The notes below the pieces were generated by a model, which did not search any database, was not told where the DNA came from, and saw only the letters and a list, made by a program, of their open reading frames with translations. 64,000 nt of DNA from Acanthochromis polyacanthus (taxonomy: Eukaryota; Chordata; Actinopteri; Pomacentridae), in contig NC_067136.1 of assembly GCF_021347895.1 (NCBI RefSeq), forward strand, positions 2,811,970 through 2,875,969. The letters run 5' to 3'. Below, one piece after another: positions 48,153 through 59,467 of the stretch. A program made the translations under genes and the position numbers. Each line of letters begins with the position of its first letter. Position 1 is the stretch's first letter.

Positions 48153-48700
48153 CAACCCGGTCTCACGGGGATTCGTGAAACTGTCACGTAAGTTTTAGTT
48201 TCGGTTTCGTGCGCACCAACACGATTTCGTCATGTTTTTCGTGCCGCTCACCACGAAATGTTTTTCGCTGTGGCAATCACATCTGAAAGTGGTTTATACC
48301 GGCGGATTCATGACGATCTAAGCTGTCCATCGGCGTATACTGCTTGTGTGATCGCGTTTGCGGCCGCCAGCCGCCGGACATTCTTGAAATTCCTATGCAA
48401 ATTGGTAAGTGTACCACCGGCTTATGGTTAGGTTATGGTTATGGTTATGGTTAGGGTTATGTTTAGGGACGATGTCATGCAAAATATAGCGTTGGATTCG
48501 CCACGGTTTTACATTAAAATATAATATACACATTCTTTTGAAATACGTTCTGAGTGGCACGAAAAGTCCGCCGTTTAAAATACATTGGTGCGCATTTCGT
48601 GGTGAGCGGCACGAAAAACATGACGAAATCGTGTTGGTGCGCACGAAACCGAAACTAAAACTTACGTGACAGTTTCACGAATCCTCGTGAGATTGGGCTG
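48153..48700. mobile_element. Long-TIR palindromic MITE
   Basis: Inverted arms of about 100 bases (CAACCCGGTCTCACG at the left, the near complement ending GGGCTG at the right) flanked by CCCCATT on both sides (48146-48152, 48701-48707). Paralogs at 18190 and 23840 show the uninterrupted site. The centre has GGTTATGG/GGTTAGGG units. CpG-rich; no coding capacity. A 7-8 bp duplication suggests a hAT- or similar superfamily. Confidence 0.85.
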
Positions 48701-49310
48701 CCCCATTTCACCCTTCAGAGGGCCACAGAGTGGTTAAAGTCTATCCCAGCTGACACTGGACAGAAAGCATGCTTTTGCTTCATTTCATTTGACCTAACAA
48801 GCATGTTCATAGCTAGTAAAAGGAAGCTGGAGCAAATGCAGAAAAGTGTCAGCCTCTGATTGGTCAGACCAACCTGTCACTTGCGCCAATAAGCTCCACA
48901 AACCAAACACCACGTGTTTCGCAGTCTATTCGCTAGCTACGTGTCCGCTCCGCTCTGCGTCAACGGCAGCTCCGTTTGTTTGGTTCCTTCTTGGGCTGTT
49001 TTCTCTACATTACCGGGAGGAAGACCGACCGGCCCGACCGCCGTCCACACACAGAGCCCCGTACCACCAGGATTGTGAGAAAACAAGCATCTGTTCTCTT
49101 GCGATGCGTGTAGGCTAAACATGCTCCGTATGTGAGCGGACTGCCTGGTCCCTCAGACTCGTCTCGCGGTGGGCTTCGCCTCCTGTGTGGGGGCTCCGTC
49201 TTCCCTCGACTGAGGGCCGAAAAAGCCGCAGAATTGAGACAGCTGACAAGCAGAGCAAAGAAGTTCACAGCGGAGTCAGAGGAGTTGGTGCACAGAGCTA
49301 ACTGAAAGGC

Positions 49311-50967
49311 TGGAGGCTACTACACCATCAGGCTGCCTAGCTTCACCCAGGCCGGAGGCTTCTACACCATCAGGCTGCCCATAGCTTACCCAGGCTGGAG
49401 GATATCACACTATCAGGTTGTCCAGCTGCACCCAGGCCGGATGCTACTACACATCAGGCTGTCTCGCTTCATCCAGGCCGGAGGCTTCTACAACATCAGG
49501 CTGTCTCGTTTCATCCAGGCCGGAGGCTTCTAACACCATCAGGCTGTCTAGCTTCACACAGGCGGAGGCTTCTACAACCATCAGGCTGTCTAGCTTCACC
49601 CAGGCCGGAGGCTTCTACACCATCAGGCTGTCTAGCTTCACCCAGGCCGGAGGCTTCTACACCATCAGGCTGTCTAGCGTCACACAGGCCGGAGGCTTCT
49701 ACACCATCAGGCTGTCTAGCGTCACGCCAGGCCGGAGGCTTCTTACCACCATCAGGCTGTCTAGCGTCACCCCAGGCCGGAGGCTTCCTCACCATCAGGC
49801 TGTCTAGCTTCAACCCAGGCCGGAGGCTTCTACACCATCAGGCTGTCTAGCGTCACACAGGCCGGAGGCTTCTACACCATCAGGCTGTCTAGGCTTCACA
49901 CAGGCCGGAGGCTCTACACCATCAGGCTGGTCTAGCGTCAACCCCAGGCCGGAGGCTTCTACACCAGGCCTTCCAGGCCGGAGGCTTCTCCCATCAGGCT
50001 TCAGGCTTCACCCAGGCCGGAGGCTTCTACACCATCAGGCCTGTCTAGCGTCACACAGGCCGGAGGCTTCTACACCATCAGGCTGGTCTAGCATCACCCA
50101 GGCCGGAGGCCTTCTGACCACCATCAGGCTTGTCTAGGCTCCTCACACAGGCCCGGAGGCTTCTCACACCATCAGGCTGTTAGGCTCTCCCCCCCACGGC
50201 CGGAGGCTTTCTACACCATCTAGGCTGTCTAGCTTCACACAGGCGGAGGCTTCTACACCTATCAGGGCTGTTCCTAGCTTCACACAGGCCGGAGGCTTCT
50301 ACACCATCAGGCTGTCTAGCGTCACCAGGCCGGAGGCTTCTACCATCAGGCTGTCTAGCTTCACCCCGGATGCTTCTACATCATCAGGCTGTCTAGCTTC
50401 ACACAGGCCGGAGGCTTCTACCATCAGGCTGTCTAGCTTCACCAGGCCGGAGCTTCTACACCATCAGGCTGTCTAGCGTCACACAGGCCGGAGCTTCTAC
50501 ACCATCAGGCGTCTAGCTCACAGGCCGGAGGCTTCTACACCATCAGGCTGTCTAGCTTCACCCAGGCCGGAGGCTTCTACACCATCAGGCTGTCTAGCTT
50601 CACACAGGCCGGAGGCTTTACACCATCAGGCTGCCTAGCCTCACACAGGCCGGAGGCTTCTACACCATCAGGCTGCCTAGCTTCACCCAGGCCGGAGCTA
50701 CTACACCATCAGGCTGTCTAGCTCACACAGGCCGGAGGCTTCTACACCATCAGGCTGTCTAGCGTCACAGGCCGGAGGCTTCTACACCATCAGGCTGTCT
50801 AGCTTCACACAGGCCGGAGGCTTCTACACCATCAGGCGTCTAGCGTCACACAGGCCGGAGGCTTCTACACCATCAGGCTGTCTAGCGTCACACAGGTCGG
50901 AGGCTTCTACACCATCAGGCTGTCTAGCTTCACCCAGGCCGGAGGCTTCTACACCTTCAGGCTGCGA
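49311..50967 (+). repeat. 42-bp tandem repeat array
   Basis: About 40 units by length. The consensus includes CACCATCAGGCTGTCTAGC, then TTCACACAGGCCGGAGGCTT. Forty-two is a multiple of three, so local frames give a 14-residue repeat, but many one-base insertions and deletions break any long frame. Units differ mainly at CTTCACCC, GTCACACA and similar variants. It is not CRISPR: there are no unique spacers. Confidence 0.92.
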
Positions 50968-51047
50968 GCCTCATCAGAATTGTCTATAAAGATTGTTTGT
51001 GGAGCTTATCGGCGCAAGTTGTAAAGTTCTACACAAAATAAGATAAA

Positions 51048-51681
51048 ATGCCAAAAAAAAGGGCCAGAACAAAAATCGGAGGAAGCTGATGTATCTATTG
51101 TCCAGGTAAATGAACTTCTCAGGCAACAGAAAGAAATGTTCACTACTTTATTACAACAACAGGAGAATTTTAAAGGATTGTGAAAGTCATTATTGAGACC
51201 ACAATACAAGAATAGAAAACGCTAAGTAAAGAACTACAAGAAGTAAAATCAAGCCTAAGCTTCACACAAAATGAGGTGGATGACATCAAATCAAAAATTG
51301 AAAACAATCAAGTACAGTGATTCCTTACAGTCAGACTTGTCAAACGTCTGTGACAGTTTATTAGTTGTCTCTGACAAACTGGAGTACCTGAAGGTTCAAA
51401 CTAGGAAAACAACTTTAGTAATTGATGGAGTACCTGAATCACCAGGAGAAACCAGGGTTGAGGCAGAGAAAAAAGTCAAAACAATCTTTACAGAGAAATT
51501 GCTCATTCCAAGAGATATCAAACTAGAAGTGGCACACAGATTGGGAGAGCCATCAGAAAATGATCAAAGACCTAGATCAATTATGGTTAATTTCTTAAAA
51601 ACAAAGACAGAGGAGCAGTCTTACAAAGAGCAAGAAATCTTAAGGAACAAAGATCTACATCAACGAAGACTGCACAGATGA
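51048..51681 (+). pseudogene. LINE ORF1 remnant
   Basis: Starts at ATG 51048 with a lysine-rich beginning, soon frameshifted. From 51271 a 136-codon open stretch encodes a coiled-coil-like part, then RKTTLVIDGVPES and VAHRLGEPSENDQRPRSIMV, which resemble the RNA-recognition-like core of L1-type ORF1 RNA-binding proteins. These proteins coat LINE RNA. The frame is broken at both ends. Confidence 0.65.
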
Positions 51682-52908
51682 GGTAAAGAGGAGAGAAGGG
51701 AATTACTACAAAATTGAAAGAAGCTCATGAAAAAGGTGACATAGCTTTTCTACATATATGATAAATTAGTCACATATCCCCGCAGTACATCCCTAAAATC
51801 ACTTATAGTTACTCAACGCTGCCAATGTTTAGAAATTCTCAATGATGGTAAAGTTTTAAATTGGACATATTAATATAAATGCCTTAAGAATAAATTAATA
51901 GAAATTGCAAAATATTTTACAGTCCCAGAGTCTAAATGCACTGCTATTTCTGAAACTAAATAGATGATACATATGATGATAATGAACTGAATATCCAAGA
52001 ATACAATATTTTTAGACGGGATAGAATAAATTGGCGTGGTGTGGCTTTTTATGTCAAAATCATATACCTGTGAGAATCAGAGATGACCTGATGAGAACGA
52101 TGTTGAGGTCATATGGATACAACTGCAGATTTAGTGCATGCAAACCCTATTGGCTGGATGCTGTTATCGTCCTCCAAGTGCAGATTGTAAATATTTGACT
52201 CAATAACTGAGATGTGACTTACTGTAGCACTTTTGGGTCTGAAATATTTTCATGGAGATTTAAATATTGATTGGATGTCCAAAAGCTGTTCAATGAGAAG
52301 TAAAATTATGTGAATACCACGACTGCAAATGGTTTGTACAATTAGTTAAAGTACCAACAAGAATTTTCTCGAAAAGTGATGGTACCATTACATCAACTTG
52401 TATAGACCATCATTTTTTACCATGTTCCAGAACTATGCTATAAATACTATTTCATTTCAGTATCTTTTAGTGATCATAATTAGTTATCACAGTTAGAAAA
52501 ACTAATGAACCAAGGTGGGACCTCAATCGTTTACAGAGATCTTTTAAAACTTTTGAATCAGGATGTGTTTAAGAGGGATATTAAAGATCTAAGTTGGTCT
52601 AATGTATTTGCAGAAAAAATTCGAAACAAATGCACTTAGTATTTAACAAGAAATTTATGCATGTAGTAAACAAACATGCACCCCATAAAAAGGTTCACAG
52701 TAAAAAATATTAATACACCATGGTTGGATAAGGATTTGAAGCAACATGAAACAAAGAAAACAAGCTAAAGAAACAGCTTATTAACTGGTAACTTAGAAGA
52801 TTGGAACATGTACCGAAGACTACGAAACTATGTTACTAAACTCAACAGGACAAAAAAGAAATTGTATTATGAGAAAGAAATTGAAAATAATAAGAATGAT
52901 TACAGAAA
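51682..52908 (+). pseudogene. LINE endonuclease region, heavily decayed
   Basis: Between ORF1 and the polymerase. Short in-frame pieces (AISETK near 51945, then IQEYNIFRRDRINWRGG-like coding near 52000) suggest an AP-endonuclease domain, but stops occur every few tens of codons. Confidence 0.4.
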
Positions 52909-54544
52909 ATGTGGAATACGATAAATGATTTAACTGGAAGAAAGAAAAAGTCTAATCCCACTTTCATTGAAGTTGATGGTAAATTTCTAACGAATGCAGT
53001 GAGTATAGCAAATTATTTTAATAATTATTTTATTGATAAAGTAAATGCACTTAGAGAAGCAATGCCAAATGCTAATTTTTCATCGCACCTAAACATTCAA
53101 AATGAAATAATGAAGGACAAAAATTGCACTTTTAAATTTCAAAAAGTAACGGTGAATGAAGTTGAAAAAATGATTCTGAGTATTAGAATTAAACCACCTG
53201 GTGTTGATGAAATGAACGCTAATTTCTTGAAGATGACAGCTGATCTAGTAGCGCCTGCTATCACTCACATTATAAATCTAAGCTTCACTACTGGAATTTG
53301 CCCACAAGAGTGGAAAAAATCCAAAATAATTCCAATATTAAAAGATCGAAAAACCTTTTCCGGCAAAAATAGCCGGCCAATAAGTTTACTGACAGCAATT
53401 AGTAAAATCATGGAAAATATTGTATACAAACAAGTAAAAGCTATTTTAGTACTTTTGGATTGTTAGTTCCTAATCAGCATGCCTATAGAAAAGGCATTCA
53501 ACTGCTACAGCTCTGACTGTTATGACAGACGACTGGCTGACAAGCATTGAGGAGAGGAAGTTAGTTGGCAGTATAATGCTAGATTTCTCAGCTGCTTTTG
53601 ATACACTAGACCATAAAATTTTAATTGAGAAATTGGAGGCCTATGGTTTTGATGATACTGCAACCACATGGTTCAACAACTACCTAACAGATAGAAGTCA
53701 GGCTGTTTTCTTCAATGGTTGTTACTCAGATTTTTTAAAACTGGCATGTGGAGTACCACAGGGAAGCAGCCTTGGTCCTTTGTTGTATAGTATCTATACC
53801 AACGATTTATCCCTAGCTTTGTCTAAGGCCAAGAGTGTTATGTATGCAGATGATACAACAATATACACATCAGCATCAACTAAGGAAGAATTAAACAGTG
53901 TCCTACAGGCAGAGTTAAATGCAGCTTTTGAATGGATTATCCACAACAAACTGGTTCTGAATATATCCAAAACAGTTAGTATTATTATAGGTTCTAGTCA
54001 ATCTGTTAATCAAAATCCTCTATTAAATATTAAAATAAAAGATACTGTAATTAAGCAAGTTAATGAAACAAAGCTTTTAGGGATAACAGTTGACAATAAA
54101 TTATCTTGGTCAAAACACATACAGACAATGTGTGCCAAAATGGGAAGAGTTATTTCTATGATCAGAAGATATGGATATTTCTTGACAACCAAAATAAAAA
54201 AAGTGATTGTGCAGGTTCTAATATTGTCAAACCTCGATTATTGTCCAACTGTATGGTCTAATCGCACCAAAGATGATATTAAAAATTTGCAAATTATACA
54301 AAATAGAGCAGCACGTTTTGTGCTGCACTGTAATTATTATACTAGCATTCAAAGTATGCATCGAAAATTAAACTGGCTAACGGTTCAGGACAGACTTAAA
54401 TATTCTATACTGTGTTTGTGTAGGAAGGTTTTTCTAACAAAAACTCCTCTGACACTCTATCAAAAACTAATGTTAAGCTCTGACATACACTCCTATCCAA
54501 CCAGACATGCCTTTGCAAACAAATTTACTTTACCTAAAATATGA
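52909..54544 (+). pseudogene. LINE reverse transcriptase, split frame
   Basis: A first frame (52909-53466) has the N-terminal RT part with KPPGVDEMNANFLK and PQEWKKSKIIPILK, ending in a stop. A second frame (53522-54544, 340 codons) carries DFSAAFDTLDH (21-31), GVPQGSSLGPLL (77-88), the catalytic YADD (108-111) and the C-terminal part IQNRAARFV. The HAYRKG link between them is shifted. The RT would have copied element RNA at nicked target DNA; this copy is inactive. Confidence 0.88.
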
Positions 54545-54970
54545 AACAACTATATAAAAAGAACCTTTGCTTGGAGAGGCATGAAAGAATGGAATTTACT
54601 TCCCAAAGAAATTACATCAATTGAAAATGATTTAAAATTCAAAAGTGCACTGAAAGAGTTTCTTTCTGCAATATAATCACCAGCTCTGTGTTGAAATACA
54701 TGTCTGAACGAAGAACTGTTATTTGCTATTGTAATTTTCAGTGTCATTTTATGATGACACTTTATGTTTATTTAAACTACAGTATGATTTAAATGTGAAA
54801 TATTTTATTGTCTGATTGATTAATTGATTTAAATGTGAAATATTTTATTGTTTGATTAATTGAGTGATTGTATTTTTAGAATTGTATGTCATTGTAATTT
54901 TTTAGGACCCCAGGAAGAATAGCTGCAGCTTATGCTGTCGCTAATGGGGATCCAAATGAATAAACATAAA

Positions 54971-55790
54971 CTTCTCTCTCTGCTGGGGCTGTTAGCTTCA
55001 GCTGCTGCTTGTACCTGGGCTGAAGGAGAATGGAGGCATGGTTTGAGCTGCTGAATGATGGTTGAGTCTTTGCTGCATAGCCGTCTCTCAAGAGAGAATA
55101 ACAGCGGTCCAAAGTTCGGTCTCGTCTAGTGGTGAAGTTTCAGCATCACCTTCCTCAGGTTGGCACTGTTAAAATCCCCAGCCACAATGAGGGCAGCTCC
55201 CCGGTGGTTAGCCTGGTAGCTGGAGATAGCCTCATGTAGCTCGACGAATGCAGTGTCCCTGTCCACCTGCAGGTGAATGTAGACGGCACTGAGACGGAGA
55301 AGGAGGTGAATTTCGGGGGGAATCTAGAAAAGCCGGCATTTGAGTGAGCAGGACTTTGAGAGCCAAAAATCTCTGCACCAGTTGTTGTTGGTCATGAGAC
55401 AGACACCCCCACTTTTAGACTTTCCTCAATCAGCCGTTCTGTCCATACGGTGAACTGTGAAGAACTCCGCTGGTTGAACGGCATGGTCTGTGATCATGAG
55501 TGTCTGCCATGTCTCCATGATGCAGATGATGTTGCAGTCTCTTGTGTCCCTCTGGTACCTTATCCTGGCTCTGAGCTTATCCAGCTTGTTGGACTGGACA
55601 TTCACGAGCAGGATACTAGGTAGTGGTGGTCAGTGTGCTCGTAGCCTCAGCCTGTTCCTAATGCCAGCTCATTTCCCTTGGGGCCTGTAATGCAGTCGGC
55701 ATCCTTTGTTGTTGTTGGAGGGGCCCTGCAGGATCTTGCTGGGCCACGATGCATTGGCAATAAAAGTCAGAGAATATGGAACCAATTTTC
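54971..55790 (-). mobile_element. Fragment of another LINE (endonuclease part)
   Basis: Minus-strand coding pieces read LSAVYIHLQVD and AISSYQANHRGAALIVAGDFN, then DRCYSLLRDGYAAKTQPSFS and NHASILLQPRYKQQLK, the second half of an APE-type endonuclease of the L2/Jockey kind. It is truncated at both ends and abuts the 3' end of the plus-strand LINE. Confidence 0.7.
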
Positions 55791-55894
55791 AGCAGTGTGT
55801 CTCTGTCGTATTTGATACGACTAGGACACGGCATGGTGAATGCCGTGCAAGAAGTTAAATAAAAAATTAAGTAGTAATTTAAAAAAGAAGCTGT

Positions 55895-57260
55895 AGTGGT
55901 GCTATGCTATTTTGCAGACTGTGCAGTAATCTAAATCACACTGACCCTGGTGGCGACTTCGTTCCAGTCAACTACAGTCACATATTTTTCATGCTTTATT
56001 TTACAATCAAAATTTCTAAAGTAATTTTTTTCTCTTCATCAGCTGGTTTCTATGCACTGCTGAAACGTCTAGGTCGTTTTAGGGCATTCTGAATCTCTGT
56101 ACGCTGTGGAACCTGTTTCAGGGCCTTTTGTGGGAAAACACATCTCTTTTCCAGTTTAGGCACAAGTGACTCTGAATCACGGTTTATGAGGCATCAATTG
56201 TTATTTTTTCTGTTCTTGGTGTTGCAGTTCAGTAGCAGTCTCTAAGATCACAATAAGCAACATAAAATCCACCTTTTAAGCAAACAAAGCAAAAACAACC
56301 ATTCTATTCCCTACATGCTTATACAACTAGAGTTGCGTTCAGTAACTACTACTTGCTGTTGGGTTAGCAGAGGATGCTGCAACTGTGTCTCTGGAAAATA
56401 GTGAATATACTGTAGTGTAGCAGAAGGTCACTGGACTCACTGAAACCGCCGGTGTTTTTAGTGTTATGTGGCTCTTCCTCTCTCTCTCGTGTGAAGTGGC
56501 ACAAATCGGTACAAATTGAAGATGATGTCAAGAAACAGATCAACATCAGTCATCAGAGTTCTGCGAGATGGTTTCTGGGATTATCAGAGATGCATTCACA
56601 AGTTGTTTTGGTCCGGCAACTGTCATGAAATAGGAATACATACTTAAACAGGTTCAACGTAAGACTCACATATCTCTGTTGTTTCTTATTAAACAAAGCT
56701 TTTCACACCATCTGTCTTTATCTCCTTTCTACCTCACTGTAGGCAATCAGCTGTGCTTCAAAGATGAAACGTCCATGTTGTAATGATTATCCAAATTTGA
56801 CATTTTTCATATGTAGGTTGCTACATTTGAAGGCCATTTTGAAAATGGTAACATGCAGAAAGTGAAGACTGGGGAAGGGGAACCAATGAGCGGCTCATGG
56901 CAAGATTAAAGTCACACCCTGTGTTCAGTGAGTGATATGACATCCAGAAATTCATAAACTTGAAACTTGCCTTTTGTCAGCACTGTAGAAGGTAAACAAA
57001 CCTAACAGATCTATTGACCCATACAGCATGAGCAAAAAAAAAAAAGAAGTAGTACGTTTTGGCTGTGCAGACCGGCAGATCAACACCTGTACTGTGAGTT
57101 AGCACAAGATTAACAACAGTGTACACTACCTGCCCAGGTTTAGCGACCAATCTTGAAATCACCTCACAGCATGCAAGCAGCTACAACACCTATCCAATAT
57201 CACCTGAAAGAGATATGTAAAACTGGCTTTATCAACTGAACACATAGCGTTATTCATTGG
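55895..57260. repeat. Segmental duplication block (pair with 28.4 kb)
   Basis: Collinear with 28400-29770, with small indels. No gene is visible. The exon-like block ending at 29688 has its twin at 57204 (donor-like CAG then GTGATATTGG on the minus strand). Confidence 0.8.
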
Positions 57261-57369
57261 GATTTGGTTCATATGTGTGTGAAGGTGCAGATGACCATAG
57301 GAAGTAAATTGATGAAGATGAAGTTCTATTTCTACCCTCCTGTACTTTGAGACAGTGCATTTTTTTTGT

Positions 57370-57605
57370 TTCATCACAAAGCTTCACATTCAAAGCTAAT
57401 TAAACTGGTCTGACATTACTATCTTCTCTGGATCAAATAGCCATGGATGTCCTGCATGAACAAACATGAACAATTACACAACCTCAGTCATATATTTATT
57501 TATTGTGTTAGACTACAAAATAATATATTACATCACCCTATTAGATTTGCACATTACATAAACACACCATTAGATTTGAATACAGTAATCAAATCACCTG
57601 TTTGC

Positions 57606-57681
<76 letters not shown>

Positions 57682-57800
57682 CAGGTGTAGGTGTGTGTGT
57701 GTCCTTGTTGTCCTATTTCTTTGGGGAACACTTCATCATAATGAGGACAGATCTACATTATGTGGACATTTTTGTTCAGATTCACTACTTCAAAGAACTT
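57370..57800 (+). repeat. Intergenic unit C, copy 9, with long (GT)n
   Basis: Same unit as 29830-30120, with about 35 GT units at 57609-57679. The minisatellite found in the 30 kb copy is absent. Confidence 0.7.
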
Positions 57801-59330
57801 GACAAATATGAAGATAAAGTTCGAAGAACTTGGCGAAATGACTTGAATGTCATGTAAATTTTATACAAATCACCATGGAAGCCATAGCAACCAATTACAA
57901 CAATCCATCAATTCTCACATAAAATAAAACTACGACCATCTTAAATCTAAAATCTGCCACCTTACATGCACCTCTAAAAATCACGACACTTAAATTACAT
58001 TAATTCACTATACACAAAACAGTACACCAGAAACAAACACATTGTCTTTTTATTTCACATAATCTTCCTCCTGATCAAAATGTAATGGTTCATTGCCTGC
58101 AATTAAACTCTGTTGCCAATGTTAGCTGGCATCATAGCCTGAAGCCTGAAGCATTAGGCAGAAACAAAGAACAGATTATTTCAGACTCAGCTTTTCTTCA
58201 ACACTAATGTGAGAATATCTGCTGTTAATCTATCTCTTAGTAATTACAGTACAGTTTTCACTCATAGATTTCTATGCACAGGTCAGTGGTATATGTCTGT
58301 GTTTTTTAGCAAGACAATGCAATAGAAATTACAGTATGCTCTATATTTTATGTCACTGTGTAAAACTACATGTTGTAATTGCCACAGCATCAAATGCTGT
58401 TATTTTGTAAAGCAACTGATATCTGAGAGATCCATTCAAAGCATCCATTGGTGTCAACATATGACACCAGTACACATATTGGAATTCATACATTTTAAAA
58501 TAGTGTGACACAGAGGCTGGAGGGGTGTTTGTAATGTAAGTCACATGACCTTCACTCAGGATACTGAGGTTTGTGTTCTGTGTCAGACCATAATTCTTCA
58601 AATTTCTTAACTTCAGCTACTTGCTTAATTTTATAAGGTATATGGTCAACACTTGCATCATGCCTGTATATCTATCTATAACTACAATGCCCACTAAATC
58701 AATGGTGGAAGCAACTGAAGATTCAGTGTCTCGCCCAGGGACAATTTGGCATCTGGAAATATTGGGGATAGAACCGGCAAGCTTGCAATTTGTGGACAAC
58801 CTGCTCAGCCATGGCTTTCCCTTGCCAAACAAAATTATTTGGTTAAGTTCAGGAAGAAAACATGGATAAAACAATAACATGAAGCACATGCGTCAAGTCA
58901 AACCTTTTGTTACCTGAATAGGAGTGGCACCAACAGAGAATATTTTGCTACATACTCATGCCATCTATTTCTGATGTTCACAGATTTTGCAAAGTCTATC
59001 AAACTACAATGTGTTCAAATGTGAAGGCAAGGGTTCCAGACAAAGTGGCAGTACACAACAAGTTGAAAATGAGACAATTGACAATTCAGTATTTCATCTC
59101 ATGCTACGCTCCAGTACACTATTTAGAAAAGTTTCCTAAATTTTTATAGGTGGTTTGTAAACTAATTGATTCATTCTTGAAGCTCTAAAGTTACCACAAG
59201 ATTAGTAAAGATGTGCACTACTTCAACAGCTGTAGCAGTCAACCTTGCAATCAGCTAAGACACACCAATCCGCTACAACACCATCCAACTATCTGAGTAA
59301 TTGAGTAAACACAATAATGACTAATTAAAT
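57801..59330. repeat. Segmental duplication block (pair with 31.0 kb)
   Basis: Collinear with about 31045-31840, interrupted by an inserted block at about 58620-58945. No conserved coding frame. Confidence 0.75.
58690..58830 (-). mobile_element. Decayed tRNA-derived SINE
   Basis: On the minus strand the sequence has an A-box-like CCATGGCTGAGCAGG, then GTTGTCCAC and a B-box-like GGTTCTATCCC, the same family as 6577-6840. It lies in an insert that the paralog at 31.36 kb lacks. Confidence 0.65.
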
Positions 59331-59467
59331 GGAGCATTTTAGCCATTTCTTTGTGACACCGAAACTGCAACCTAGCATCCTATTTAACTTCAGAATTTGT
59401 CATCTTTTATCCAATAAGTCAAACTTTGCAGGTTTTTTTAATAAATCCTTTTCTTCCAGTCTTTTCA

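Larger units (their letters stand above)
48846..54970 (+). mobile_element. LINE with tandem-repeat 5' region (Jockey/CR1 group)
   Basis: Plus-strand order: a CpG-rich leader (48846-49310), about 40 units of a 42-bp repeat, ORF1 from 51048, a decayed endonuclease region (about 51850-52700), reverse transcriptase (52909-54544), and a 3' UTR ending AATGGGGATCCAAATGAATAA. The left limit is where similarity to the paralogous block at 23950 stops. No target duplication was found, and a piece of another LINE abuts the right end, so whether leader and repeats truly belong to the element is inferred from their order. The RT motifs fit the CR1/L2/Rex1 side of the Jockey group. Confidence 0.65.

Noticed and set aside
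49418..49813. Repeat-protein-like frames in the 42-bp array, both strands
   Set aside because: Exist only where unit length stays a multiple of three; broken by indels a few units later, and no start context.
49311..50967. CRISPR-like array
   Set aside because: Units are contiguous with no unique spacers, and the genome is a vertebrate's.
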